Source: Dysgonamonadaceae bacterium
Lineage (GTDB): Bacteria; Bacteroidota; Bacteroidia; Bacteroidales; Azobacteroidaceae
Reading direction: 5' to 3'
Assembly: GCA_031253625.1 (NCBI GenBank)
Contig: JAIRVZ010000092.1
Coordinates: 1 to 64,000 of the forward strand
DNA length: 64,000 bases
Below the pieces are notes generated by a model that did no database searches, was not told the origin of the DNA, and was given only the letters and a program-made list of their open reading frames with translations. Position 1 is the first letter of the stretch, and the number at the start of each line of letters is the position of its first letter. A program made the position numbers and the translations under genes. Positions 1 to 13,463 of this stretch are shown here, piece after piece.

Positions 1-7
1 GGAGAAC

Positions 8-370
8 TTGGATGCTTTGATAAAAAAATGCGAAACAATGACATCTGTGGATATAAGCGTTGTACGCACGAAAAATCCACAAACAAAAGAATTAGAACGG
101 GAAATGATTAATATTACTATCAAAGGAGACGCTGCATTGATAAACGAATTTGTTGCAGCATTTAAAAAAGATGAAAAAAATGCAATTAAAGCTATTGAAG
201 ATAAAAAAGGAGGACGAATAAAATCTTTGTTTTACACGTTTGAAAATACTACTTATTCTTTAACTTTTGGAGAAATGGATTTTAGTGCTACCGGTTTTTA
301 TAACGAAAAAGAGGGATTTGCTTCTTTAAGTAAAATAACAACTTCCAAAGAGAAAAATAACTCAAAATAA
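8..370 (+). CDS. hypothetical protein
   Basis: Complete ORF; no family recognised. Confidence 0.6.
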   Translation: MDALIKKCETMTSVDISVVRTKNPQTKELEREMINITIKGDAALINEFVAAFKKDEKNAIKAIEDKKGGRIKSLFYTFENTTYSLTFGEMDFSATGFYNEKEGFASLSKITTSKEKNNSK

Positions 371-418
371 AAATCTGCTCGGGAGCGTTTCCCGAAATTT
401 GAATGTTTTCATTTTAAG

Positions 419-463
419 AAAAGTAGCAAAAACTTTGCAAATTGCAAAGTTTTTGCTACTTTT
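419..463. promoter_or_regulatory. 45-bp perfect palindrome overlapping a -7-like TACTTTTG box (457-464) upstream of higBA; candidate operator
   Basis: Arms 419-440 and 442-463 are exact reverse complements around centre 441. Confidence 0.6.
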
Positions 464-485
464 GCGTCAATATTAATCAAGTCTT

Positions 486-779
486 ATGGAAATTCGTAAT
501 AAAGAATTACTGAGTAAATATGCAACCAAACATGCTAATGCGAGGAATGCCCTGCAACATTGGATTAATTTTGTAGAAGAAGTCGAATGGAAATCACATA
601 ATGAACTTAAACTGGATTTTCCTTCTGCTGATTATGTTGGAAATGAACGATATGTGCTCAATATACAAGGAAATAATCACAGATTAGTGGCAATTGCCGT
701 ATTTATTGAGGATTATTTAAAAATTCGTTTTATAGGTACTCATGCTGAATATGACAAAATAGATTGTAAAACTATTTAA
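486..779 (+). CDS. higB: HigB-type (RelE superfamily) mRNA interferase toxin
   Basis: 97 aa; NARNALQHWI...FPSADYV...NNHRLVAIAVF...IRFIGTHAEYDKID is typical of HigB; followed by an HTH protein. Confidence 0.85.
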   Translation: MEIRNKELLSKYATKHANARNALQHWINFVEEVEWKSHNELKLDFPSADYVGNERYVLNIQGNNHRLVAIAVFIEDYLKIRFIGTHAEYDKIDCKTI

Positions 780-791
780 TACAGAAAAATT

Positions 792-1208
792 ATGATAAAA
801 AAATTTCAAGATATTACTGTTGTTAAAGACAGAAAGCTTTTTGATGAAATGGCTGAATATGAAGAAAACTTGATTCAAGAAGCGACTTTTAATGGGGCTT
901 TGGCAGAGCAAGGCGCAGACAATGAATATACAAGAGAAATAGGTAGAGTAGGCCGTATGTTGGCAAATTACGAAAGTACCTACATGACATTCAAATATTT
1001 GAAATTTAAGTCACCTTTAGCTATCAGTATTGAAAAAGAATTAGCCAGCCGTTCACTCAAACAACGCGAAGCTGCCGAAATGCTGAACATAAAAGAATCT
1101 ACTTTCAGTCAAATAATTCGCGGAAAACGTCCGGTTTCTATGCAAATGGCCAAACGATTGTATAAGGTATTCAATATCGATCCTAAGTTAATATTAGAAT
1201 ATGCTTGA
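792..1208 (+). CDS. higA: HigA-type antitoxin, XRE-family HTH
   Basis: C-terminal HTH LKQREAAEMLNIKESTFSQIIRGKRPVS; directly downstream of higB. Confidence 0.85.
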   Translation: MIKKFQDITVVKDRKLFDEMAEYEENLIQEATFNGALAEQGADNEYTREIGRVGRMLANYESTYMTFKYLKFKSPLAISIEKELASRSLKQREAAEMLNIKESTFSQIIRGKRPVSMQMAKRLYKVFNIDPKLILEYA

Positions 1209-1326
1209 AATTTAAATTGTGAGTTTTTTTGAAAGAAATTACATCCTTTGCAACCAAATGGATAGTTGCTTACGTCTAATGAATGAGTTCAAAAATTATT
1301 TATCACATTTTTAAAATTTAAGAATT

Positions 1327-1752
1327 ATGTCAACTATTGATTTTAACAATCTTCTTCCAGCTATTTTAACTCTTACGATGCCGTTCCTTTTTGTCATAGC
1401 AATTACATGGATCAAGAGTAATGAGAAGCAGAAACAGCAGCAATTGAAAGCCGATTTGTATGCTAAGGCCATAGAAAACGGACAATCCGTACCGTCAGAC
1501 TGGCTTGTAGAGCCTCAAAAAGACAAAAAGAATAACGCACTAAATACCGGTATTCTCTGTATGGCGATAGGTATCGGACTTGCTTTATTTTTTTGGATAA
1601 TGTCTATTGTCTTTACTCAAATGGGAGCAACAGTATCGGCTGTTTTTAAAGGAGTTGCATCAACGGGTATTATCCCATTTTTAATTGGAATTGCTTTTGT
1701 GATTATTCATTTTATCGAAAAGAAAAAAGCTGCGAATAAAGATGCACAATGA
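1327..1752 (+). CDS. small membrane protein (DUF6249-like)
   Basis: Two to three hydrophobic segments; overlaps the start of a sigma factor gene. Confidence 0.6.
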   Translation: MSTIDFNNLLPAILTLTMPFLFVIAITWIKSNEKQKQQQLKADLYAKAIENGQSVPSDWLVEPQKDKKNNALNTGILCMAIGIGLALFFWIMSIVFTQMGATVSAVFKGVASTGIIPFLIGIAFVIIHFIEKKKAANKDAQ

Positions 1753-2272
1753 GGCATGGTTTATATCGCGCATAGCACTGTTGGGCGACCGGAAAGCTTT
1801 TTCACAATTGGTGGAGGTTTACCAGTCGCCTATCAGGCGTTTCTTCCTCAACCTGACCGGTGGTGACGAGGAACTAAGTAAAGATTTGTCACAAGATACA
1901 TTCGTTAAGGCTTGGCTGAGTATCGGTTCGTTTCGAGCGGCAGCAAAATTTTCCACTTGGCTTTATCGCATTGCTTACAATATTTTCTACGATTATTATC
2001 GTGCAAAAAAGCCGACAGCAGAAATAAACGTAGAAATAGTAAGCGACCGGATAGCCGACAATACATCCGACAAGGATTTTAGCATGGATTTTGTACAGGC
2101 GTTAACTGTTCTTAAAGAAGATGAGCGTACAGCCATGTTATTGTTTTACATGGAAGATCAAACAATAGATAAGATTTCAAAAATCATGAATTGTCCGGTA
2201 GGTACTGTTAAATCACATCTGCACAGAGGAAAAGAAAAATTGTCAGGATATTTAAAAAGTTACAAAATATGA
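1742..2272 (+). CDS. RNA polymerase ECF-type sigma factor
   Basis: Region 2 LSQDTFVKAWLSIGSFRAAAKFSTWLYRIAYNIFYDYYR and region 4 CPVGTVKSHLHRGKEKL. Confidence 0.92.
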   Translation: MHNEAWFISRIALLGDRKAFSQLVEVYQSPIRRFFLNLTGGDEELSKDLSQDTFVKAWLSIGSFRAAAKFSTWLYRIAYNIFYDYYRAKKPTAEINVEIVSDRIADNTSDKDFSMDFVQALTVLKEDERTAMLLFYMEDQTIDKISKIMNCPVGTVKSHLHRGKEKLSGYLKSYKI

Positions 2273-2592
2273 ATGATCAGGATTTCAAAAAAATATTTGA
2301 GGCTCACAAAGTAGACATTCCCGATAATGGCTTTTCAAAACGTGTCATCAATCAATTGCCCGAACGAAAGAATATTTTGCCACAAATAGTAATGGTTACG
2401 TTTATAATGGTTGGCTTGGTGCTTGTGTTTGTCTTACAAGGTTTCACTCCCATGTTAGAACAGTTATACAATTTAGCAATCTCGATTAGCCGCATGCAGA
2501 TGCCGTCTCCGGTTTCCATTACTGTTTATCTTGGTGTATTGGCATTATTGGGCATTATCGGTTATTCGATAATGCAAGCCGATGCGGAATAG
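2269..2592 (+). CDS. membrane protein translationally coupled to the sigma factor (possible anti-sigma)
   Basis: 4-bp overlap with the sigma factor gene; two TM segments. Confidence 0.55.
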   Translation: MNDQDFKKIFEAHKVDIPDNGFSKRVINQLPERKNILPQIVMVTFIMVGLVLVFVLQGFTPMLEQLYNLAISISRMQMPSPVSITVYLGVLALLGIIGYSIMQADAE

Positions 2593-2601
2593 CCTTACTG
2601 C

Positions 2602-4323
2602 TTAGTTAGGTTTGCTCTCTAACGAGAGCAGCTTTTCTGCTTTTACCAATGCTTCATTGATATTACTACAGATATTGTCTTTCCCTATTTTATCGGCAAA
2701 TCCGGATTTATTCAGCATGTTTTTGATTTTGTCATTTACTCCCGATAAAACCAATTGAATGCCTTCTTTAGTGGAGAGTCGATACAGGCTTTCTAAGTTG
2801 CGTAACCCCGTTGAATCCATAAAAGGAACTTTACGCATACGAATGATACGAACTTTGGGTTTTTCTCCTCCGATTTGTTTCATGCTTTCGTCGAATTTAT
2901 TGGCGATTCCGAAGAAGAAAGGGCCATCAATTTCGTAGACTTCTATCCCTTTGGATAAAATCAGCTTGTCGTTATCGGCTGTTTTTTCGGCATCAGTTTC
3001 CATATTCAACTCATCGGTAATAACAGAAATATTTGAAGATTCCGATACCCTGCGCATAAATAACAGCATGGCGAATAATAACCCTATTTCAATGGCGATA
3101 GTTAGGTCAAAAATGACAGTAAGGAAAAAAGTTACAAGTAATACAATTACATCTGATTTTGGATTTTTAAGAATGGAGCGGAATGTACGCCACTCGCTCA
3201 TATTATAAGATACGATAATTAAAACTCCTGCCAAACAAGCCATTGGAATATGCTTTGCCAACGGAACCAAAAACAGCAAAATCAATAATAATACAATCGC
3301 ATGAATTATTCCTGCAATAGGCGTACGCCCTTTGTTGTTGATATTGGTCATTGTGCGAGCGATTGCTCCTGTTGCGGGAATACCTCCGAAAATCGGCGTT
3401 ACTACGTTAGCTACTCCTTGGGCAATTAATTCTGTGTTTGAATTATGCTTGTCTCCTGTTACGCCATCTGCAACTGTTGCCGAAAGTAAGGATTCTATAG
3501 CACCAAGCATAGCAATCGTGAATGCCGAAGGGAGTACTAATCTGATTGTTTCCATATTCATTTTTCCGAAAAATAGGAAATCGGGCGCCGGGAAAGAAGA
3601 ACTTATATCAAAATTATCGCCAATGGTTTTAATATTTGTAATCCCAAAATGGTTCTTGAGAAAATAAACCGCTATTGTCATAACAACAATGGCAATCAAA
3701 GAGCCGGGAATTTTCTTTATAAATTTGGGAGAATATATAATAATCAAAATACTTAACGCTCCTACGATTACCGACCAAATATTAACGGTAGATGCTGCTT
3801 CCCCGTAAGCAATCCATTTGGAAACGAAATCGGCCGGAATTGTTGTCATGGTCAACCCGAATAAATCTTTCATTTGGGTTGTGAATATGGTTAAGGCGAT
3901 TCCGCTCGTAAATCCGACGATAATAGGGTAAGGCATAAACTTGATAATCGTACCTAACTTTAAAACTCCCATCAGAATCAACATAATACCGGCAATAACG
4001 GTTGCAATGGCCAATCCTTCGATGCCGAATTGTTGTATAATTCCGTATACGATAACGATAAATGCTCCGGTAGGTCCTCCGATTTGAACGGAGCTTCCGC
4101 CCAGAAAAGAAATAATAAATCCGGCAATGATAGCTGTTATCAATCCTTTTTCAGGACTTACTCCCGAAGCAATCCCGAAAGCAATAGCTAAAGGTAGGGC
4201 AACAATACCTACAATAACACCTGCCATCAAATCGGAAATAAATTTTTCTTTGGAATAATTCTTCAGGGAAGTGAATAATTTCGGCTTGAAATCGAAATAC
4301 GATTTAGGATTTGAGAAAGTCAT
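2602..4323 (-). CDS. SulP family inorganic anion transporter with STAS domain
   Basis: DLMAGVIVGIVALPLAIAFGIASGVSPEKGL and a C-terminal STAS domain. Confidence 0.95.
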   Translation of the reverse strand: MTFSNPKSYFDFKPKLFTSLKNYSKEKFISDLMAGVIVGIVALPLAIAFGIASGVSPEKGLITAIIAGFIISFLGGSSVQIGGPTGAFIVIVYGIIQQFGIEGLAIATVIAGIMLILMGVLKLGTIIKFMPYPIIVGFTSGIALTIFTTQMKDLFGLTMTTIPADFVSKWIAYGEAASTVNIWSVIVGALSILIIIYSPKFIKKIPGSLIAIVVMTIAVYFLKNHFGITNIKTIGDNFDISSSFPAPDFLFFGKMNMETIRLVLPSAFTIAMLGAIESLLSATVADGVTGDKHNSNTELIAQGVANVVTPIFGGIPATGAIARTMTNINNKGRTPIAGIIHAIVLLLILLFLVPLAKHIPMACLAGVLIIVSYNMSEWRTFRSILKNPKSDVIVLLVTFFLTVIFDLTIAIEIGLLFAMLLFMRRVSESSNISVITDELNMETDAEKTADNDKLILSKGIEVYEIDGPFFFGIANKFDESMKQIGGEKPKVRIIRMRKVPFMDSTGLRNLESLYRLSTKEGIQLVLSGVNDKIKNMLNKSGFADKIGKDNICSNINEALVKAEKLLSLESKPN

Positions 4324-4412
4324 TTTTGCTTTATATTATTAAAATAAAGCCGCAAAAGTACAAAAAAATTAATCTGTGTGCTATCTTTGTGCGTTCAAAA
4401 TGTGAGTAGATT

Positions 4413-5786
4413 ATGACAATCGATTCAAATTCACAGGTGCATCCCTATAAAGTATTATTTGTACTTTGCGCATCATCATTTCTTGTCCCTTTTATGGGTT
4501 CTTCCCTTAATTTGGCATTACCGGAAATCGGTGAGGCATTTTCGTTCAAAGCGGTCACTCTCACTTGGATGTCTACGGCTTATTTGATGTCGTCGGCCAT
4601 CTTTCAGATTCCGTTTGCACGTTTAGCCGATTTAATTGGAAGAAGAAAGATTTTTGAATGGGGAGTTTTAATTTTCTCTACATCGACTTTCCTTGCCGGA
4701 GTTGCTCCTACAGGGCTCATTATTCTTACCTTACGTGTTATAGCCGGATTAGGAAGTGCGATGATATTTGGAACAGCTACGGCCATTTTAACTTCCACTT
4801 TTTCTCCTGCCCAACGAGGTAAAGCTTTAGGAATTAACACCGCTGTCGTATATTCATCATTAGCTGCCGGACCATTTTTAGGAGGATTATTCACACATTA
4901 CTGGGGTTGGCAAAGCATATTTTTTATTTGCGGTTCTTTCGGCTTAGTAGTTATCGTACTCTCCCGTTTGATTTTGCGCAAAGAATGGATTGAATCTAAG
5001 GGGGAGAAATTCGACTATGTAGGAAGCGCAATCTATGCTTTGGGCCTTTTCAGCTTGATTTACGGATTTACCAAACTTCCACAAATTATGGGTTTTATAT
5101 GGCTATTTGTAGGAATTGTTTCGTTTTCGTTTTTTGTGTTTTATGAAAAAAATTATAAAGCGCCGGTTTTTAATGTTCGTCTTTTTAGCGGTAATCGTGT
5201 TTTTGCTCTCTCCTCTTTAGCTGCATTGATAAATTATGCCTCCACAGCAGCAGTTGCTTTTATGTTAAGTTTATATTTGCAGTATATAAAAGGATTCGAC
5301 TCTCGCCAAGCCGGTTTAGTGTTAATCTCTCAGGCATGTATACAATCGATTTTTTCATTGGCTTCTGGAAAATTGTCCGACAAAATCGCACCTTCGACAC
5401 TGGCGACATTGGGAATGTGTTTTTGCTTTGCCGGATTATCCGGACTGTGTTTCATTAACATAGAAACACCTGTATATATCTTGATAATTTTATTATTCAT
5501 GTTGGGTATAGGATTTGGGATTTTCTCATCTCCCAACACCAATGTCATCATGGGTTCTGTGGAGAAAAAATATTACGGACAAGCCTCAGCCACAACCGGA
5601 ACAGTGCGCCTCACAGGACAAGCCTTCAGTATGGGTATTGCAGGAATGGCAATCGCGCTACAAGTCGGGAATCAACAGATCGAACCTTCGCTCTATCCCG
5701 CCTTTCTTCAAAGTGTGCGCATTACATTTATTGTATTTGCTGCCCTTTCTATTGTTGGGATTTTCGCTTCGTGGAAGCGAAAATGA
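4413..5786 (+). CDS. MFS transporter (DHA2-like)
   Basis: RLADLIGRRKIFEWGV motif; 12-14 TM pattern. Confidence 0.9.
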   Translation: MTIDSNSQVHPYKVLFVLCASSFLVPFMGSSLNLALPEIGEAFSFKAVTLTWMSTAYLMSSAIFQIPFARLADLIGRRKIFEWGVLIFSTSTFLAGVAPTGLIILTLRVIAGLGSAMIFGTATAILTSTFSPAQRGKALGINTAVVYSSLAAGPFLGGLFTHYWGWQSIFFICGSFGLVVIVLSRLILRKEWIESKGEKFDYVGSAIYALGLFSLIYGFTKLPQIMGFIWLFVGIVSFSFFVFYEKNYKAPVFNVRLFSGNRVFALSSLAALINYASTAAVAFMLSLYLQYIKGFDSRQAGLVLISQACIQSIFSLASGKLSDKIAPSTLATLGMCFCFAGLSGLCFINIETPVYILIILLFMLGIGFGIFSSPNTNVIMGSVEKKYYGQASATTGTVRLTGQAFSMGIAGMAIALQVGNQQIEPSLYPAFLQSVRITFIVFAALSIVGIFASWKRK

Positions 5787-5957
5787 TAACAGGAAAATTT
5801 ACCATGCTTAAATTAAAGAACAATTTGTGTCAATTTTTTTAAATCATTTATTATATTTGATGCCATAAATCATAAATAGATTTATTCATTGCGCATATTT
5901 CAGCTGTCAGTGGCGGACAGAGCAGCGGGAATTTGGAAACTTTTAAAAATAATTAAT

Positions 5958-6851
5958 ATGGACAATTCCGAAAAAAAGATTAATCCAAGAAAAGCAATAT
6001 TTGCATTCTTGCTCTCGGCAATTGTGCCCGGGTTGGGACAACTTTATAATGGACAACTTAAAAAAGCATTAATTTTCTCACTTGGCACATTAACATATTC
6101 ACTTGGCATCAATATACTTGGACTTAAAATTCATTTTTGGATATATGTTATAGCATTAGCCGTACTTGTGATATTGCGATTGTTCATTGCCATAGAAGCG
6201 ACTGTTACTGCAAATAAGAGTAAAGAATACGAGTTGAAAAGTTACAATAAATGGTATGTGTATTTACTATCAATAGTAATATGGTATTTTACTGTTTCTA
6301 TGTTTGAGCGCATTGCAAGTGAGACTCAATACATAATATCAATTGTTCGCTCAAATTCGGGATTTCCAACTGTTGTTGCGGGGGATTATATTTTGGGCGA
6401 TTATGGTTTTTATAATTCTCAAGAACCAACTTACGGCGATTTGGTCATACTCTCAATGCCTAATGGAGAAAGATATATTTATCGAATTATTGGAATGCCC
6501 AATGATACATTGAGTATAGAAAATCAATTAGTTAAGTATAATGACAAAGAATTGTCTTCTAAGTTAATATCCACATTGTTTTATGAAAAATATGAAATGG
6601 AGGAGTTTGTTGAAATTTTGCCGAATGGAGTTGAATACAAATTCGTGAGAAGTAAAACGCCCTTTTTTCAAGAAAATGACACAATAGAAGAAATAATTGT
6701 TCCAAATAATTCTTATTTTCTATTAGGAGACAATCGTAATTTTTCATTCGACAGTCGATTTATTGGGTTCGTACAAAGAGAGCAAATCCAAGGGAAACTT
6801 GTATCAATATATTTCAGTAAAGATTTAAAAAGAATAAATGAAAGTTTGTAA
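5958..6851 (+). CDS. lepB: signal peptidase I family protein
   Basis: Likely start at MDNSEKK inside ORF 5889-6851; YLLGDNRNFSFDSRFIGFV is the conserved SPase I box. Confidence 0.85.
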   Translation: MDNSEKKINPRKAIFAFLLSAIVPGLGQLYNGQLKKALIFSLGTLTYSLGINILGLKIHFWIYVIALAVLVILRLFIAIEATVTANKSKEYELKSYNKWYVYLLSIVIWYFTVSMFERIASETQYIISIVRSNSGFPTVVAGDYILGDYGFYNSQEPTYGDLVILSMPNGERYIYRIIGMPNDTLSIENQLVKYNDKELSSKLISTLFYEKYEMEEFVEILPNGVEYKFVRSKTPFFQENDTIEEIIVPNNSYFLLGDNRNFSFDSRFIGFVQREQIQGKLVSIYFSKDLKRINESL

Positions 6852-6974
6852 AAAACACAGCAAATCACTGACAGCTAACAGGTGGAATTCTATGTTTCGG
6901 AGGCGATTGTATCGCCGTCGATTAAGGCAGTCGTTTTCAACAAAATAATAAAAACACATTAATTTTTCTTTATT

Positions 6975-9607
<2,633 letters not shown>

Positions 9608-9636
9608 TTATGAGATTACAAAAAATCCAAGTCTGC

Positions 9637-10665
9637 TTATTTGTGAAGAATTTTCAGGGCTTTTTTTCGAATTTTTTCAGGAATTAATTTCCTTCGAAGA
9701 CGTATCCAATACCCTAATTTGTCATTGTGGATGTGAGCCATATTTCTATATAAGCCACATTGATAGCAAGGAGAATCTTTGCACACTCCTTGTCCCATAA
9801 GCATTTTTTTTGATTGTATTACTATTTCGGTGTTCAATGCTTTTTCCAAACCAATGTCAAAGACATTAACGTTAAAATCTTTCCAACAATTGACACAGCA
9901 ACCAAAAAGACGACCATCCCAATTAATTTGAGGCCTTTCGAAAAAATCGATACAAGGCATCTGCTCTGATCCGTCTTTGTTTATAACCGTCTGATAATCA
10001 TCCCTCTTTAGTATTTCCTCATTTTTGGTAATATAGCCATCCCATGATTTTCTAAAAACAATAGAAACATTTAAAGATGCAGCAGTTGTTATGGCACTCT
10101 GTATTTCTGTTTCAAAATCATTAGTTTCCATAATCACATACTTCCACCCAAGCAAAGGAAATTCGCTATTGTATTTCTTTTTATATTCATTCAACTTTTT
10201 AATATTATCAATTACAGCATCAAAATTACCTTTTCTCCTGTATTTTGAATAAATCTCTTGAGAGGCTCCATCAATTGCAACAACTACTCCTCTAAATTGG
10301 TATTTTACCAACGATTCTAATATTTCGTCGGAAACATGATTGAAATTCACACCTCCATCTGCATACAATATTACATCGTGCTGATATGCATATTCAATTA
10401 TTTTTAATAAATCTTTATTGAGGAATATTTCTCCACTGTTCGAAAGTTCAATCTCTTTGACATAAGGATTTTTATCCAAAAAATTTACAAAGTCAGAATA
10501 TTTCAAATAACCGGCTCCGTGAGCAGCATAGTTTTCTTTTCGCATATAACAGGATACACAATCTAACTGACATAAAGTAGACGCATCTAACCTGACCTCA
10601 GTTGGCAGCACATTAAGAGGAGGCATTTTTTTAGGAGACAAAAACGTACTTTTTCTTTTAACCAT
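9637..10665 (-). CDS. radical SAM / SPASM domain protein
   Basis: CQLDCVSC (CxxxCxxC) and C-terminal cysteine clusters. Confidence 0.88.
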   Translation of the reverse strand: MVKRKSTFLSPKKMPPLNVLPTEVRLDASTLCQLDCVSCYMRKENYAAHGAGYLKYSDFVNFLDKNPYVKEIELSNSGEIFLNKDLLKIIEYAYQHDVILYADGGVNFNHVSDEILESLVKYQFRGVVVAIDGASQEIYSKYRRKGNFDAVIDNIKKLNEYKKKYNSEFPLLGWKYVIMETNDFETEIQSAITTAASLNVSIVFRKSWDGYITKNEEILKRDDYQTVINKDGSEQMPCIDFFERPQINWDGRLFGCCVNCWKDFNVNVFDIGLEKALNTEIVIQSKKMLMGQGVCKDSPCYQCGLYRNMAHIHNDKLGYWIRLRRKLIPEKIRKKALKILHK

Positions 10666-10860
10666 GATTTATTTTAATGTATTTTACTAATTACGTGACA
10701 ATATTGTTACAAAAAACATGGCATCACATAATAACAAAGATACAATAATTATTTCAGAATTGCAAAAATATTTCAGTTTGAAGAAATATTTGGCAAGCAA
10801 GCCGGAATATATTATTTTTGAGGCGATTTCGATGTATGCAAATCTGTTAATTGCAATAAA

Positions 10861-11991
10861 ATGAAGATACAACAAGTTGATTTAACGACACAATATCTCC
10901 GTATTCAGAAAGAAATGGATGAGGCTGTCCTGCAATGTATCCGTTCCGGAGCGTATATTAATGGAGCGGAAGTAGGTATTTTTGCTCAAAATTTAGCCGG
11001 ATACACGGGAGCGCAATATGTTATTCCTTGTGCAAACGGAACAGATGCTTTGCAAATAGCTTTGATGGCGTTGGATTTGCAGCCCGGTGATGAAGTGATT
11101 GTTCCGGCATTTACATACGTTGCGTCGGCAGAAGTTATTGCTTTGCTCAAGCTTGTTCCAGTACTTGTTGATGTCGATTTCGAAACATTCAATATGGATG
11201 TTGAAAAGTTCAAAAAAGCCATAACAAATAAGACAAAAGCGGTTATCCCCGTACATTTATTCGGACAAACTTGCGATATGCAACCTATTTTAGAAATCTG
11301 CAAATTGCATAAAATAGCCGTTGTAGAAGATAATGCTCAAAGCATTGGTTCTGTTTATACTTTTTCTGACGGACAGAAATTACAGGCGGGAACAATGGGA
11401 GACATTGGTACACTTTCATTTTTTCCTGCTAAAAACTTAGGTTGTTATGGTGATGGAGGAGCAATGTTGACTAACAATGAAACATTGGCAGGCAAACTTA
11501 AAATGATTGCCTCTCATGGTCAATCCCGTAAATATTATCATGATGTAGTGGGATGCAATTCTCGTTTAGATACATTGCAAGCTGCTATTTTAAATGTGAA
11601 ATTGAAATATTTGAGCGATTTTATTGAGGCTCGTCAACAGGCAGCTACATACTATAACGAGCAGTTACAAGAGTTGTCTGGTTGTATTGTTTTGCCTGCG
11701 GTTGCTGATTATTCGACTCATGTTTATCATCAATATACCATCCGTTTAAAAGAAGGGAAAAGAGACGAGTTGAAACAATTTTTGTATGAAAAGAATATTC
11801 CTTCGATGATTTATTATCCGTTACCGCTTCATCATCAAAAAGCGTTTAAAGATATTATCCGGGTTGGGAGCGACTTGAGCCAATCGGAACAACTCTCTCA
11901 ATCGGTATTGTCGTTGCCCATGCATACGGAATTAAACAAAGAGCAACAAGATTATATTATTGACTCGATTAAGCAATTTTTTAACAGATAA
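10861..11991 (+). CDS. DegT/DnrJ/EryC1/StrS family PLP-dependent aminotransferase
   Basis: [27 protein letters not shown]. Confidence 0.95.
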   Translation: MKIQQVDLTTQYLRIQKEMDEAVLQCIRSGAYINGAEVGIFAQNLAGYTGAQYVIPCANGTDALQIALMALDLQPGDEVIVPAFTYVASAEVIALLKLVPVLVDVDFETFNMDVEKFKKAITNKTKAVIPVHLFGQTCDMQPILEICKLHKIAVVEDNAQSIGSVYTFSDGQKLQAGTMGDIGTLSFFPAKNLGCYGDGGAMLTNNETLAGKLKMIASHGQSRKYYHDVVGCNSRLDTLQAAILNVKLKYLSDFIEARQQAATYYNEQLQELSGCIVLPAVADYSTHVYHQYTIRLKEGKRDELKQFLYEKNIPSMIYYPLPLHHQKAFKDIIRVGSDLSQSEQLSQSVLSLPMHTELNKEQQDYIIDSIKQFFNR

Positions 11992-12002
11992 ATTTTATCC
12001 GA

Positions 12003-12577
12003 TGATTTCAATTCAAATTCATCCTACAGCGGTTGTCGACGAAGGTTGTCAAATCGGAAATGGAACAAAGATTTGGCATTTCTCGCACATAATGACGAAG
12101 GCAGTTATTGGAAATAATTGCAATATCGGTCAGAATGTTGTTGTTTCTCCGGAGGTGGTGTTAGGCAATAACGTGAAAGTACAAAATAATGTATCTATTT
12201 ACACAGGTGTTTTGTGCGAAGATGATGTATTTCTCGGCCCTTCCTGTGTATTCACTAATGTTGTTAATCCCCGGAGTTTCATTTCCCGGAAAGAAGAATA
12301 CAAGCAAACCTTAGTAAAAAAAGGGGCAAGTATAGGAGCCAATGCTACCATTATTTGCGGATGCACTATCGGTGAATATGCAATGATTGGTGCAGGTGCT
12401 GTCGTAACCAAAGATGTTGCTCCGTATGCTTTAATCGTTGGAAATCCCGGACAACAAATCGGGTGGATAAGTCAATCGGGATACCGGTTGGATTTTGATT
12501 CCAATGGCATTGCTGTTTGTGAAGAAAGTGGAGAAAAATACAGATTCCAAGATGGCAAAGTGCACAGAATGGAATAA
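12003..12577 (+). CDS. hexapeptide-repeat acyltransferase (WbpD/WlbB-like sugar N-acetyltransferase)
   Basis: Left-handed beta-helix repeats [13 protein letters not shown]...; start [15 protein letters not shown]. Confidence 0.9.
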
Positions 12578-12583
12578 AACAAA

Positions 12584-12618
12584 AAAACTGCCGAAAGTTT
12601 TGTTCAATCGGCAGTTTT
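12584..12618. terminator. Bidirectional intrinsic terminator hairpin
   Basis: AAAACTGCCGA ... TCGGCAGTTTT between convergent genes. Confidence 0.8.
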
Positions 12619-12631
12619 GTTATTGACTTAG

Positions 12632-13408
12632 TTAAAAATAAATCTTAAGTCCTAAAGAAAAATCTAAACGAGAATAATTATTATCTCCCTTGTCAACAAA
12701 TTCTTCCGTTTCTTTTTTGGAAGTCTTTACTTTTACCTCATTAAATGAAAGATAATAATAGCCGATGTCGAATCCTAAGGCAATATTTTTATTCAGTAGA
12801 TATTCTATACCTAATCCGCCAAAAGCACCAAAAGTATTACCTTTACTTAATGTCCGAAAAGGGAAATCTTTAGGAGGATACATACTGTAACCATCATAAA
12901 AATAGCCATCCAAATTCAATTCTCCTCTGTAATGAGCATAACCACCCGATAGTGTTAACGAATATGCGAAAGGAGAATCTCCAATAAATGAACGGATATG
13001 AACAGAAGGACCTACAAAATGAACGTAATCAGTAGCTTTGGTTTCTAATGCCAAATTTGAGAAACCTGAAGTCCCCGAAACATTCAAATGCTTTTCCAGA
13101 TTTCCATTAGCGGTGAAGAATGAATATTTTATTCCCAATCCTACATTTTTATTGATGAGATAATGAATATCGGCACCGCCTTGTATCCCATTTTTGAGGT
13201 CATTAGACATCTCCTTTACTATTTTATCTATTGTTTCACCAAATCCTGTTGCAGTCACTGTATTTTTTTCTGCAGAAGTTAAATATCCTAAACCTCCGGA
13301 AACGTTCAGTCGCCACTTGGCAGCAAATTCATTATCCTGAGCATAGCTGTTACCGGAATAGCAGATTAATAGTGATAGCAATAAACTGCTGAAAAGAAAC
13401 TGTTTCAT
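12632..13408 (-). CDS. outer membrane beta-barrel protein
   Basis: Signal peptide MKQFLFSSLLLSLLICYSGNSYAQ; aromatic C-terminal end LGLKIYF. Confidence 0.8.
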   Translation of the reverse strand: MKQFLFSSLLLSLLICYSGNSYAQDNEFAAKWRLNVSGGLGYLTSAEKNTVTATGFGETIDKIVKEMSNDLKNGIQGGADIHYLINKNVGLGIKYSFFTANGNLEKHLNVSGTSGFSNLALETKATDYVHFVGPSVHIRSFIGDSPFAYSLTLSGGYAHYRGELNLDGYFYDGYSMYPPKDFPFRTLSKGNTFGAFGGLGIEYLLNKNIALGFDIGYYYLSFNEVKVKTSKKETEEFVDKGDNNYSRLDFSLGLKIYF

Positions 13409-13463
13409 AATACTAAGTGTTAATAATTTATATTGTGCGAATATAGAACATTTTTTAAACATA

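Noticed and set aside
10687-10875. 62-aa - strand ORF upstream of the aminotransferase
   Set aside because: No family recognised; overlaps the promoter region of the + strand gene; likely chance.
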